A stretch of 64,000 nucleotides of DNA from Alphaproteobacteria bacterium (GCA_020632955.1 JACKEO010000003.1:62001-126000); one strand, 5' to 3'. Counted from the stretch's first letter, positions 56,601 through 64,000 are shown. Notes: generated by a model from the letters alone, not told the origin. Numbers and translations are program-made.

Positions 56601-56908
56601 AGCGCGCGGCCCTCCTCGAAGTAGAGGTCGGACAGGCGCAGCATCATCTCGGCCTTGCGGTCGTCCTCGGGGGCGCGACCGAGCAGCTCCTTGAGGCGAT
56701 CGATGGCCTCGAGGCGCTTGACGCGGGCCTCGGCGAGCAGCGCGGCGCTCTTGGCCTGCTGGCCACGCTCGACCTCGTCGAGGGTGAGGCGACGGCCTTC
56801 CTCGTCCTTCGCCAGCGCGGCGCACGGGGCCATGGCCGCCGAGCCACCGAGGGCGAGGGCGAGCACGAGGGCGAGCCCGGAACGGGCACGGCTCAGGGCA
56901 GGGGTCAT
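53696..56908 (-). CDS. Large periplasmic TPR protein, NfsD/GltD-like
   Basis: Protein of 1,070 residues. The signal peptide (GLALVLALALGGSAAMAPCAALA) has a Cys that is not in a good lipobox. Many tetratricopeptide and Sel1-like repeats follow (ATFYLGMTHQEMRNKDKALE, DAYVLIGEYYFDNNEAFAAL, AMYKLAWSYYNVESYGEAID, YNVHYDFGEMLYMLGRFDEA and others down to about residue 1,000). Length and repeat content match GltD/NfsD. It is a large scaffold in the periplasm, likely spanning between the outer-membrane barrels and the inner-membrane linker. Confidence 0.83.
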   Translation of the reverse strand: MTPALSRARSGLALVLALALGGSAAMAPCAALAKDEEGRRLTLDEVERGQQAKSAALLAEARVKRLEAIDRLKELLGRAPEDDRKAEMMLRLSDLYFEEGRALYFAEMEGFQKAYDECFNTSENADACDKMAPDNRESFSWYGKAIKLYEAILRGYPRYQGADRATFYLGMTHQEMRNKDKALESFKKLVKLYPQSNFVADAYVLIGEYYFDNNEAFAALQAYKRAAAYKDSPRYPYAMYKLAWSYYNVESYGEAIDTMKAVVAYSTATDTAGQGGIKLEEEALKDLVRFFADAGELDEAYAYFTGLGRKDLIPVMLKRLAGLYFEQGKFEQSIETYRRLIAEAPSSPENPAHQEEIIAAYRRMGQRDRVLDEIRRLRNDYGRSSAWWRANASDPKAQTTADETIEKALRRTATDFNKEARELKKSRHPRANEAFTAAVDAYYVYLEDYTKHGNAYNVHYDFGEMLYMLGRFDEAFREYMTVVDMNPNGEHSRFCAESAIFAAEEMVKKEGGAELKIKENKGIDKNVQPVPLTEWEQKLIAACKRYADLYPGDAKVEEATYKSAFLLYNRFHFTEAAEQFRSVISRWPTSKNAEFSANLILDALLIREEWVALRDTSKVFYEQEKLGGKSFKKEMYDIYSGASFTVIEKNHEAKQDFAATADAFVAFYKEFPDFEKVDVALNNAAAYYYKVNRVADAMEVRHILVEDPKFAGKTRFYYSQVANLGFDYERLADFANAVKYYDLLFSLYPKEREKTADDAKADLDAQAADALYSAAVFSNALGDWQAAIGRYDTFVKSFPADERVPDVRLTVGRIYEDHDDLANAATRFEAFYAKDVKDAPPELAYFARLHQGRALLGQGKTSDARKLYKSTVDLYASQVKKGLEPGAHTEFVAEMMVELAQPEAEAYAELKIKGAGTKNQRQEDKAFKASLEAKAKALKKLTDTYTAIIQTGAGEWGLAALVGLGKAYENMASTLTSSPCPFYLTEDQCDIYTMTLQDRAYVQNEKAVEAYKLALDKSYELNLYNDNAAFATRRLGELRPDDYPGLFETIPEPGLTSDSVKTFEVETSLR

Positions 56909-56984
56909 GGGAGCACTCCAAGGGGTGCCAGCTCACGACACGGGAGTGGCGGCGGAGCGTCCGCCGCCACCGCTCACGCCTGCA

Positions 56985-58862
56985 TCAGTTGCAGGAGCCC
57001 CGCTCGGTGAACCGGTAGTAGGCGAGCTCGTCGCGCCAGAACTCGCCGTTGAACGGCCAGTAGACGATCTCGGGCGAGGTCGCGAAGTCGATGGGCTGCT
57101 CGTCGATGGCCTGCACTTCGGCGTTGTTCGCGCGGAACATGTAGTCGGCGCGCTGCGCGTCGGTGAGCTCGAACAGCAGGACGTCCGTGTCCTGCAGGAG
57201 GCCGTCGAGGGAGCGGTAGGTGTCGAGCAGCTCCTGGAGGAAGGCACGGCCGGCCTTCTCCTTGTAGCGCTGCATGTCGCTGGCGAGGACCTTGCCCAGG
57301 TGATCGCCGATGGTGTCGCGCCACTGGGGCGTCTGGGCGGCGATGCTCTCGAGCTCGCCCTCCATCATGTCCATGTGGCGCACCAGCGCCGACAGCTCGC
57401 GGTCGCGGAGCACGGACCGGAACAGGGCCACCGGCAGGGTGGTGTCGGTGGTGGCCTTCGCGCCGAAGTAGGACTCGTAGGCCTGATCGAACATCTCCCG
57501 GCCCCGCTCCGAGCGGTAGGTGTCGATGAAGGCCTTCATCTCCTCCCGCATGGGCGTGTAGGTGGACTGGAAGATCTTCGTGACGCGCTCGACCTCGGGG
57601 TACTCGCAGAGCTGGAAGTAGACCAGCGCGCGCAGGTACTGGGTGTCGGGCAGGAAGACCTGGTCGGCGTAGAAGGGGCTGTTGGCCGTGGCCACCAGAC
57701 CGAGCGCCAGGTTGACGTCGCCGGTGAAGAAGTTCGTCCACGCGCGCTCGAACAGGCTCTGCGGCCAGTACGTGGAGTCGCGGTCGACCTTCGCGTAGTA
57801 CTTGTCGGCGTCCTCGTAGCGCTGCAGGCCGTAGTAGATGCGGGCGATGTTGATGAGCGAGAGGTCCTTGAGGTCCTCGAGCTCCTGCACCACGCGGGGA
57901 TCCTCGGTGGGGATCTCGGCGCGGATGACCTCGCGGAAGGACTTCGCGGCGCTCTTGAACTTGTCGCGCTTGAAGTTGATGACGCCCTGGAAGTACTGCG
58001 CGCGCGGGTAGAGCTCGTGGTTGGCGGGGACGCGCTCGAAGTAGGCGGAGGCGTCGGCCAGCTCGTCGGCGGCGTAGGCCTTCTGGCCCATCAGGTAGTA
58101 CAGGTGCGGGCGCGCCTGGCGGGGGTAGGCCTCGGGCGCGATCTTGTCGACGATGCGGGCGAGCTCGACGTCGTTGCCCGTGAGCGTGGCGATCTGGGCC
58201 AGGCGGGGCAGGGCGTGCTTGAAGAGCGGGTTCGTCGGGCCCTTCTTCACGACCTCCATGTAGTAGGTCTGGGCCGCGTGGTAGAGCTCGAGCGCCTGCA
58301 GCGACTTCGCCAGGTAGTACTTGATGATCGTGTCCTTCTCCGGGTACGCGTTCTCCGCGAGAAGGGTGTAGAGGCCGTAGCTGGCCGTGCGGTACTTCTT
58401 GGCCTTGAAGTCGCGGATGTAGCTGTCGAGATCGGCAGCGCCGCCGCCGCCGGTGCCCTCGTCGTCGAGGCTCTCGAGATCGCCGCCGAGGGTCTCGGTG
58501 CTGTCGAAGGCGTCGCGGGCGCTGGGCGCCTCGTCGGGATCGCCCTCGTCGTCGGCGACGGGCGGAGGCGCGGAGGCCTTCTTCAGCTCCATCGCCTTGG
58601 CGATGACCTCACCGGGGGCGCCGCGCTGCTTGAGGCACTGGATGTCCTCGTCGGAGAAGCGCGAGCCGCTGTTGGACATCGTGTCGACCACGACGGCCGC
58701 GGGCACGTTGAGGTTCAGCAGGTCCATGACCTCGCTGCAGTTCATGGCGTGCGCGCTGGAGGGCGTGCCCAGCAGGCCGAGGCCCAGGCAGAGGGCGGCC
58801 ACGAGGGAGCCCGAGCGGAGCCGACCCGACTGCGCGGGGACGCGTCGCGACGTCGGGATCAT
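56985..58862 (-). CDS. Periplasmic TPR protein, NfsC/GltC-like
   Basis: Protein of 625 residues with a signal peptide (SLVAALCLGLGLLGTPSSAHA). The mature N-terminus MNCSEVMDLLNLNVPAAVVV is followed by an acidic linker and TPR-type helices: IIKYYLAKSLQALELYHAAQ, LYYLMGQKAYAADELADASA, ARIYYGLQRYEDADKYY. SLFERAWTNFFTGDVNLALG and ANSPFYADQVFLPDTQYLRA form the conserved block I associate with GltC-type proteins. The ATG overlaps the stop of the second barrel gene (ATGA). Confidence 0.82.
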   Translation of the reverse strand: MIPTSRRVPAQSGRLRSGSLVAALCLGLGLLGTPSSAHAMNCSEVMDLLNLNVPAAVVVDTMSNSGSRFSDEDIQCLKQRGAPGEVIAKAMELKKASAPPPVADDEGDPDEAPSARDAFDSTETLGGDLESLDDEGTGGGGAADLDSYIRDFKAKKYRTASYGLYTLLAENAYPEKDTIIKYYLAKSLQALELYHAAQTYYMEVVKKGPTNPLFKHALPRLAQIATLTGNDVELARIVDKIAPEAYPRQARPHLYYLMGQKAYAADELADASAYFERVPANHELYPRAQYFQGVINFKRDKFKSAAKSFREVIRAEIPTEDPRVVQELEDLKDLSLINIARIYYGLQRYEDADKYYAKVDRDSTYWPQSLFERAWTNFFTGDVNLALGLVATANSPFYADQVFLPDTQYLRALVYFQLCEYPEVERVTKIFQSTYTPMREEMKAFIDTYRSERGREMFDQAYESYFGAKATTDTTLPVALFRSVLRDRELSALVRHMDMMEGELESIAAQTPQWRDTIGDHLGKVLASDMQRYKEKAGRAFLQELLDTYRSLDGLLQDTDVLLFELTDAQRADYMFRANNAEVQAIDEQPIDFATSPEIVYWPFNGEFWRDELAYYRFTERGSCN

Positions 58863-59761
58863 TCGATCCTCCTTCCGAAGAAGATGGAGGCGCCGAGCAG
58901 CAGCGCGAGGTTGTTCTTGACCTCGTGCTCGGAGGAGTCCAGGACCCCGATGTACGATATGGTCCGGCCCTCGAAGCGCAAAGCAAAGGTCTTGTTGAAG
59001 GCCACGCGCAGACCGCCGCCCGCCGACAGCGCAGGGTGGACCTGCCGCTCGGTGGCGAAGGCCTCGGGCGGGGGGAACTCGCCGTGGATGACCGCCAGGT
59101 CGTCTTCCGTGTAGACGAAGCCGAAGCCGAACGTGCCGTAGATGTCGAAGAGGATCGACGACTTGCGGGTGGCGATCTTGCCGTAGAAGGGCGCGAAGTT
59201 CAGGTTCACCAGCGCATGGGCGATCTGGCGGGAGATCTTCGGCGCCACCTTGTTCTCGAAGATCTCGGTGGTGACCGGCTTCCAGTCGCCGCGATCGAAG
59301 TTCGGCGCGACGCTGCCCTGCAGCTCGATCTCGAAGATCTCGGTGATGTGGTAGCCGAGGCCGAGGCCGAACATGATCCGGTGGATGAAGGGATCGTTCG
59401 GGACGTAGCCGACGTAGGGCATCGCCTCGAAGCGGCCGAGCTTCAGGATGTTCTTCTTCTGCAGCGTCTTGATCAGGCGCTTCTCGGGCGGCGGGAGCTC
59501 GAGCTCCTCGACCCGGTCGCGGCCGACGTCGGCGTCGCGCTCGAACTCGCGACGCTCCTCGGCGACCGTGGAGGTGTTGGGATCCTTCTCGCCGAGGATC
59601 TCGTCGAGGTCGTCGTCGGTGGACGGCGCCGGCTCGTCGGGGGCGAGGGGATCGTCGGACGTGGTCTCCTCGGAGCCCGCCTCCTCGTCCTGCGCCCAGG
59701 CGGGAGCCGACAGGAGGGTGAGCTGGAGGGAGGCCAGCAGCAGCGCGCGCAGCGTGGTCAT
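58859..59761 (-). CDS. Outer-membrane beta-barrel protein, NfsB/GltB-like
   Basis: Protein of 300 residues with a signal peptide (LLLASLQLTLLSAPAWAQ), an acidic Asp/Glu-rich N-terminal region (about 20-85) and then amphipathic strands: RIMFGLGLGYHITEIFEIEL, SILFDIYGTFGFGFVYTEDD and LALLLGASIFFGRRIE. The ATG at 59761 is preferred because GGAGG lies 5 bases upstream. An ATG at 59773 overlaps the preceding stop but lacks such a site. It resembles its upstream neighbour in layout (FAPFYGKIATR / WAPVYGKLNIL), so the pair is a tandem duplication. Confidence 0.78.
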   Translation of the reverse strand: MTTLRALLLASLQLTLLSAPAWAQDEEAGSEETTSDDPLAPDEPAPSTDDDLDEILGEKDPNTSTVAEERREFERDADVGRDRVEELELPPPEKRLIKTLQKKNILKLGRFEAMPYVGYVPNDPFIHRIMFGLGLGYHITEIFEIELQGSVAPNFDRGDWKPVTTEIFENKVAPKISRQIAHALVNLNFAPFYGKIATRKSSILFDIYGTFGFGFVYTEDDLAVIHGEFPPPEAFATERQVHPALSAGGGLRVAFNKTFALRFEGRTISYIGVLDSSEHEVKNNLALLLGASIFFGRRIE

Positions 59762-59772
59762 GGTGGCCTCCA

Positions 59773-60600
59773 TCAGAAGTCGTCCAGGCGGGGCTTCATC
59801 TTCGGGAAGAAGAAGGCCACGCCCACCGAGGTGGACAGCTCCGTGACGAGGCGGGTGCCTTCTGCGGCGATGTCGTCGTCCGGGTTGTAGTCGGGGTTCG
59901 CGTCCGGGTAGAGGAAGAGCCGCGCGTCGAGGCGCAGCGCCACCGTCTGGGTCAGGAAGAAGTTGGTGCCGAAGCCCACCGTGGGGGCGATGGCGACCTG
60001 GGTGACCGGCGGGCCCGTGAAGTCGTAGAAGGCGTCCTGCGGGTCGCCCGCGCCGTAGTTCGGGTTCTCGATCGCGTAGTACTTGTTCTGGACCACGAAG
60101 CCGAGGCCGAGGAAGGTGAAGAAGTCGAAGTTGCCGACGACCTCGCCCAGGATGTTCAGCTTCCCGTAGACCGGCGCCCAGGTGACGCCGATGGCCGCCG
60201 CGAGGGTGACCTTCTCCAGCGGCTGCTGGAAGGCGTCGTTGGGATCCTGCTGCAGGAGCAGCGGCACCAGGCCCTTCACGTCGCCCTTCCCGAGGTCGGG
60301 GGCGTACGTGAAGATGCCCGAGAGCGCGAGGTTCTCGCGGAAGTGGTAGCCGAAGCCCAGCGAGAAGTTGAAGCGCGAAGCGAAGGGGTTCGTCGCCACG
60401 ATGCCCGCCATCGGCGTGAGCTCGAAGCGCTTCGACTTCAGGAAGAACCGGTTCTGCACCGGGTTCTTGGGCTTGGGCGGGTCGAAGAGGCCTTCCCTGG
60501 CCTCCACGCCCGGTGGCTTGACGTCCTCGGCGGCGTGTGCGGACGGCAGGGCGGTGCCCAGCGCCACGCCGGCCAGGAGGACCTTGTGGGCTGCGATCAT
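59773..60600 (-). CDS. Outer-membrane beta-barrel protein, NfsA/GltA-like
   Basis: Protein of 275 residues with a signal peptide (MIAAHKVLLAGVALGTALPSAHA). The segment PPKPKNPVQNRFFLKSKRFEL is followed by about ten amphipathic strands: FNFSLGFGYHFRENLALSGI, NFDFFTFLGLGFVVQNKYYA and TVGFGTNFFLTQTVALRLDA. It ends KMKPRLDDF with a terminal Phe, as expected for barrel assembly. GGAG lies 8 bases before the ATG at 60600. It is the first gene of the eight-gene cluster, downstream of a promoter-like region at 60746-60781. Confidence 0.8.
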   Translation of the reverse strand: MIAAHKVLLAGVALGTALPSAHAAEDVKPPGVEAREGLFDPPKPKNPVQNRFFLKSKRFELTPMAGIVATNPFASRFNFSLGFGYHFRENLALSGIFTYAPDLGKGDVKGLVPLLLQQDPNDAFQQPLEKVTLAAAIGVTWAPVYGKLNILGEVVGNFDFFTFLGLGFVVQNKYYAIENPNYGAGDPQDAFYDFTGPPVTQVAIAPTVGFGTNFFLTQTVALRLDARLFLYPDANPDYNPDDDIAAEGTRLVTELSTSVGVAFFFPKMKPRLDDF

Positions 60601-60745
60601 CCAGGCATCTCCGAGGTCGACGCCGCCGCGGCGCGGCCGGTCCCCCGTGGGGGAGGGGTTCAACGACCCGTGTGTCTAGCACGCGCCCGTCGCATGCATG
60701 TCCGGGGCGTGTGAGGGGACTCCCCAGACGGGCCATTGTGGGCGA

Positions 60746-60781
60746 ATCTCGCGGAAAGCGGCGAGATCAGGGGCGTGTCAA
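60746..60781 (-). promoter_or_regulatory. Candidate promoter and operator of the nfs/glt-like cluster
   Basis: On the minus strand a perfect TTGACA (60781-60776) is followed after 18 bases by TTTCCG (60757-60752), a weak -10. A perfect 7-bp inverted repeat, ATCTCGC at 60746-60752 and GCGAGAT at 60761-60767, straddles that -10. The first cluster gene begins at 60600. The hairpin has no T run after it, so an operator is favoured over a terminator of the upstream lipoprotein gene. The rest of the 240-base gap shows nothing else. Confidence 0.4.
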
Positions 60782-60840
60782 GTGTTTGTGGGTCGGCCGG
60801 CGACCAGGGCGCTGCCACGGGAGCTTCCGCGGTGCGGGCC

Positions 60841-62097
60841 TCAGGGAGCGTCGGCGAGGGCCCGCAGACGCCACCGCAGGCGGCGCCAGGCGATGCCGCC
60901 GCGGCGATCCCGGGACACGGCCCACACGTCGCCCTCCGTCACCAGCACGGGGTCGTCGGTGGACGGGGCGGTCCAGGTGGTGTCGAGGAAGCCGAACAGG
61001 GTGGTGGGCTCGCGCACGACCCCGCCGGTGGCGTACCACTTCACGTAGGGCTCCTCCGCGCGGCACTGCGGGGCGCACTCGTCCGACGGGTCCTGCAGGG
61101 CGGGGTCGGCGCAGGCGTCGGGCACGGGCGGGTCGCCGGGCTCACGGCAGGAGGAGGGGACGTAGGTGTAGTCCTGGGCCGCGTCGTCCGCGAGGACGGC
61201 CAGGATGGTGTAGGTCTGGCCCGCGTCGACCTCGACCACGGTGTCCTCGTCGTGGACCACCAGGCCGTCGACGTGGAAGCGGGCGAGGGCGGGGTTGGTG
61301 TTCGGGGTGGGGGACGCGCTCACCACCAGGCGCTTGAAGGCCACCTCGACGTCGTTGAAGTCGAAGGTCTCCTGCGGCGGTGCGTCGGGGTCGGCGGGCT
61401 CGCGCGGCGCCAGGGCGTCGCCGGGGATCGCGGCCACCTGGATGAGGCTGTAGAGCTTCTCGAGCTGCGGGCAGGCGGCCAGGCCGATCTGATCGCAGCA
61501 GGCGGCGAGATCGAGGGAGGGATCGCTGCAGCCCGTGGGGTTGTCGGTGCACCGGTCGGGCCAGCGGATGTCGCTGCAGGTGGGCGTGTAGGTGGGCGAC
61601 GAGAAGCCGGGGATGGGCTCGATCGCCAGGATGCCGGCGTCGCGGAGGGCGTCGAGGTCCAGGGAGTCCGGCGACAGGCCGTCGGTGGGGAGGTCGGCGA
61701 TGCAGCCGAAGTCGCCCCCGCCGTCCTCGTCGGGCGGGCAGGCGTTCCAGACCTTGAGCGCCACGTCGCCGTAGGGGTCGACCACGAGGCCCTCGAGCAC
61801 CGAGGACTGCCCCAGGTCGATCTCGGGCGGCTCCGCCCGGATGGCCAGCACCCGCACCCGGTCGAGCTGCCACTCCGGCGAGAGGTCGTCGGGCTTCGGG
61901 TACAGGTCGTCGCCCAGCGGCGCACACCCCCCGACGAGCAGTGACACGCCCACCACGCCCATCGCGCGGCCGACCCCGCCAGCGCCCACGGACACGGACC
62001 CGACCACCCCAGCCACGCCGCGCCACCCCGCAAGCGAGGCCGAGCAGGCCGAAGCGCGCAGCGACGCGAAGCCGAGCGTAGTGACGGGATTTTTCAT
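60841..62097 (-). CDS. Large Cys-rich lipoprotein upstream of the nfs/glt-like cluster
   Basis: Protein of 418 residues if read from the ATG at 62097, which overlaps the receptor stop (ATGA). The lipobox LLVGGC ends at residue 58, unusually far in. An internal ATG at 61962 would give an ordinary signal, MGVVGVSLLVGGC, so this is the likely mature-type start. The mature part has many cysteines (CPPDEDGGGDFGC, CSDIRWPDRCTDNPTGC, ACCDQIGLAACPQ) and beta-rich segments. The extended 5' part carries the CCCCGCAAGC repeat core. It is probably an outer-membrane lipoprotein partner of the TonB-dependent receptor. Confidence 0.68.
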   Translation of the reverse strand: MKNPVTTLGFASLRASACSASLAGWRGVAGVVGSVSVGAGGVGRAMGVVGVSLLVGGCAPLGDDLYPKPDDLSPEWQLDRVRVLAIRAEPPEIDLGQSSVLEGLVVDPYGDVALKVWNACPPDEDGGGDFGCIADLPTDGLSPDSLDLDALRDAGILAIEPIPGFSSPTYTPTCSDIRWPDRCTDNPTGCSDPSLDLAACCDQIGLAACPQLEKLYSLIQVAAIPGDALAPREPADPDAPPQETFDFNDVEVAFKRLVVSASPTPNTNPALARFHVDGLVVHDEDTVVEVDAGQTYTILAVLADDAAQDYTYVPSSCREPGDPPVPDACADPALQDPSDECAPQCRAEEPYVKWYATGGVVREPTTLFGFLDTTWTAPSTDDPVLVTEGDVWAVSRDRRGGIAWRRLRWRLRALADAP

Positions 62098-64000
62098 GGG
62101 TAGAAGGTGAACTCGAGCCCGATGTTCGGGATGAACGGCAGCCCGCGCACGAACCCGAACTCGGTGCCGTCGTAGTTGTAGATGGTGGCCTCGGGGTTCA
62201 CGCCGCGCAGGGCGTTCAGCAGCTCGAGGTAGGTCTCGAGCTGCCACCGCTTGAAGGTCCAGGTCTTGTCGAGGCGGATGGAGGTCTGCACGAACACCGG
62301 CAGGCGCTCGCTGTTGCGGGGGCCCGTGGCGAAGGTGGAGTAGCTGTCGGAGTCGACGTCGTAGACGCCTGCGTTGCGCGGCGTGAACGGGTTGCCGCTC
62401 ACGATCTGGATCTGGCCCGACAGCCCGATGTCCCCAGGGAAGGTGTAGCCGCCCTGCGCCGAGAAGATGTGGGGCTGGTCGTAGTCGAAGGGCACGAAGT
62501 CCTGGTCGGGGCTGTTGCGGCGGAAGCTGCGCGAGAAGGTGTAGCTGATGTACCCGAAGAAGCGGTTCACGGGGGCGTGCCGCAGCAGCACCTCGAAGCC
62601 GTAGGCGTAGCCCTCGCCCTCGTTGGCGAAGGGCTGGCTGCCGCGCCCGACGAAGCCGCCGTTGTTGAAGGTGACCACCTGGTCGACCGACCGGTAGAAG
62701 ACGTCGAGGTCCCAGCTGAAGGCCTGGTTGATGCGGTGCTCGAAGCCCACCGAGCTGTTCCACGCGCGCTCGGCGAGCAGGCGGGCCGTGGCGCCGATGC
62801 CGATGCTCTGGAAGAACTGCGGCGGCTGGTGGTACAGCCCGGTGCTGGCCTTGAAGGTGCCGCTGTGGTCGCCCTTCTCGAAGACCACGAGGCGGGTGGC
62901 CACGCGGGGATCGACCGAGGTGACGACCGTGGGCTCCACCTCGGCGTCGAACGTGATGCCGCCCTCCACGAAGTACACGGTGGCGTCGTAGCGGAGGCCG
63001 GCGGTGAGCAGCCAGCGGTCGCGGTCCTTCAGCGGGCGCAGGTTGACCTTGAGGTAGGGCGCGGTGGACCAGCGGCTGCCCCGCCCGTCGAAGCCGATGG
63101 GATCGCGCTCGGCGAGAGGGTCGTCGAGGTCGGCGAAGCTGAACGGGCTCTTGAACTCGAAGCCGTAGGGACCACCCTGCAGGTCGATGCCCGGGATCAC
63201 CTCCACCACGGGGTGGGGCCGGATGGCCAGCTCGCTGCGCAGCTGGAACTGCACGCTGTACTGGTCGAGCCCGAAGTCCTGGCCCAGCCCGAGGCCGACG
63301 CTGTCGTACCCGACACTTGGGCGGAAGTCGAAGTTGACGTTCTCGCCCCACCGTTTCTGGTACCGAAGCAGCAGCCGGTGGGACTGGTAGGTGGTGGACA
63401 GGTCGCCCTGCGTGGAGGGGTCGGCGGACTGGGCGAAGTCGTCCGGGGTGGACACGGTGAGCGTGTCCTGGAAGCCGTAGACGAAGACCGACAGGTCCTG
63501 GTCGTCCCACACGCGCGGGACGTACTTGAGCTGGTAGTCCCAGTAGACCGGCGAGATGTTGAAGCCGGTGTCGCCCGTGAAGGCCGGGATGATGAGGTCG
63601 ATGTAGGAACGCCGCGCGCCCAGCGCGAGCCCGTGCTGCTCCTTCTTGTCGACCGGTCCCTCGAACCACACCTGGGCGTCGAGGATGTCGAAGCCGCCCT
63701 TGAGCTTGCGCTCCGGGAACCACTCCTTCGTCTTCACGTCGATGGTGCCGGCGAGGGTGCGGCCGTACTGCACGCCGTAGCCGCCGGGCAGGAAGTCCAC
63801 CTGCTGGATGGCGTCGGGCGACAGCACCGAGGTGGTGCCGGTGAGGTGGTAGATGATCGGGATGCGCACGCCGTCCACGTAGACCGCGCTGTCGGCGGGA
63901 TCGGCGCCGCGGATGATGAGCAGTCCGGTGCCGAAGGGAGAGCGGGCCGCGCCGGGCAGCGTCTGGATCACCTTGACGGGGTCGCCGAAGGTGCCGGGGA
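62094..64000 (-). CDS. TonB-dependent outer-membrane receptor (5' end outside window)
   Basis: Partial: the frame is open to base 64000, so the signal peptide and the start of the plug are missing; about 635 residues are visible. The plug domain shows PGTFGDPVKVIQTLPG, LLIIRGADPADSAVYVDGVR and QQVDFLPGGYGVQYGRTLAG, typical of TonB receptors. The barrel follows with many aromatic-rich strands and ends NIGLEFTFYP. The plug pattern resembles the CarboxypepD_reg/Oar-like receptors of myxobacteria. Its substrate is unknown. It is translationally coupled to the lipoprotein gene and lies upstream of the nfs/glt-like cluster, which also has a TonB-like linker. Confidence 0.9.
   Translation of the reverse strand, partial: PGTFGDPVKVIQTLPGAARSPFGTGLLIIRGADPADSAVYVDGVRIPIIYHLTGTTSVLSPDAIQQVDFLPGGYGVQYGRTLAGTIDVKTKEWFPERKLKGGFDILDAQVWFEGPVDKKEQHGLALGARRSYIDLIIPAFTGDTGFNISPVYWDYQLKYVPRVWDDQDLSVFVYGFQDTLTVSTPDDFAQSADPSTQGDLSTTYQSHRLLLRYQKRWGENVNFDFRPSVGYDSVGLGLGQDFGLDQYSVQFQLRSELAIRPHPVVEVIPGIDLQGGPYGFEFKSPFSFADLDDPLAERDPIGFDGRGSRWSTAPYLKVNLRPLKDRDRWLLTAGLRYDATVYFVEGGITFDAEVEPTVVTSVDPRVATRLVVFEKGDHSGTFKASTGLYHQPPQFFQSIGIGATARLLAERAWNSSVGFEHRINQAFSWDLDVFYRSVDQVVTFNNGGFVGRGSQPFANEGEGYAYGFEVLLRHAPVNRFFGYISYTFSRSFRRNSPDQDFVPFDYDQPHIFSAQGGYTFPGDIGLSGQIQIVSGNPFTPRNAGVYDVDSDSYSTFATGPRNSERLPVFVQTSIRLDKTWTFKRWQLETYLELLNALRGVNPEATIYNYDGTEFGFVRGLPFIPNIGLEFTFYP

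Noticed and set aside
54245..57010. Long plus-strand frame over the TPR genes
   Set aside because: Val/Glu/Leu-rich antisense translation of TPR-coding DNA, without start context or motifs.

Overview
The window is about 64 kb of very GC-rich, gene-dense DNA. It looks like a myxobacterium or a close relative (phylum Myxococcota), probably an uncultured lineage. The signs are many small lipoproteins with Asp/Thr-rich linkers just after the lipidated cysteine, start/stop codons overlapping by 1-8 bases (GTGA, ATGA, TGATG) inside operons, frequent GTG starts, and a gliding/spore-coat type envelope gene cluster with an AgmX/PglI C-terminal domain. No rRNA, tRNA, CRISPR array, transposase, integrase or phage gene was seen. 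Assignments are read from the sequence and from family knowledge; no database search was possible.

Layout. 1-8.4 kb holds housekeeping and accessory genes: a ThDP-dependent 2-hydroxyacyl-CoA lyase-like enzyme (cut by the window edge), a long-form GAPDH, a SUI1-type factor, a 17beta-HSD10-like dehydrogenase, a possible DNA-binding regulator, lipoproteins and TrmO. 8.5-19 kb looks like secondary metabolism: a membrane-anchored polyketide synthase (KS-AT-KR-ACP-ACP-TM), a lipoprotein hydrolase lacking its nucleophile, a divergent chorismate-binding enzyme, a ferritin-like di-iron protein, a methyltransferase and a class III aminotransferase. 19-26.5 kb holds a metallophosphatase, a START protein, a MazG-like dCTPase, a Tim44-like/TPM/acetyltransferase operon, a DUF2505-like SRPBCC protein and a tRNA-dihydrouridine synthase. 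26.5-33.7 kb begins with a repeat-bearing intergenic region, then a duplicated pair of FGE-sulfatase-fold and PQQ-propeller proteins around an SGNH hydrolase. 33.8-36.3 kb is an envelope thiol-redox operon (VKOR-thioredoxin fusion, OmpA-like protein, TlpA-like lipoprotein). 36.4-43.2 kb holds aminopeptidase P and a TRAP transporter with a TatT-type lipoprotein (a TPAT). 43.3-48.2 kb holds an IMP dehydrogenase without CBS domains, an SGNH hydrolase, acetoacetyl-CoA synthetase and a stand-alone rplC.

The most notable system is at 48.4-60.6 kb. Eight collinear minus-strand genes have the size, order and domain content of the Myxococcus nfsA-H / gltA-H modules: two outer-membrane barrels, three TPR proteins, a small conserved periplasmic protein, an FHA-TM-AgmX/TonB-like linker and a third barrel. 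A TonB-dependent receptor and a large lipoprotein lie directly upstream (60.8-64 kb). No TolQR/AglRQS-type motor is in the window, so the cluster would need one elsewhere. It may drive gliding, deliver spore-coat or surface polysaccharide, or do something not yet described.
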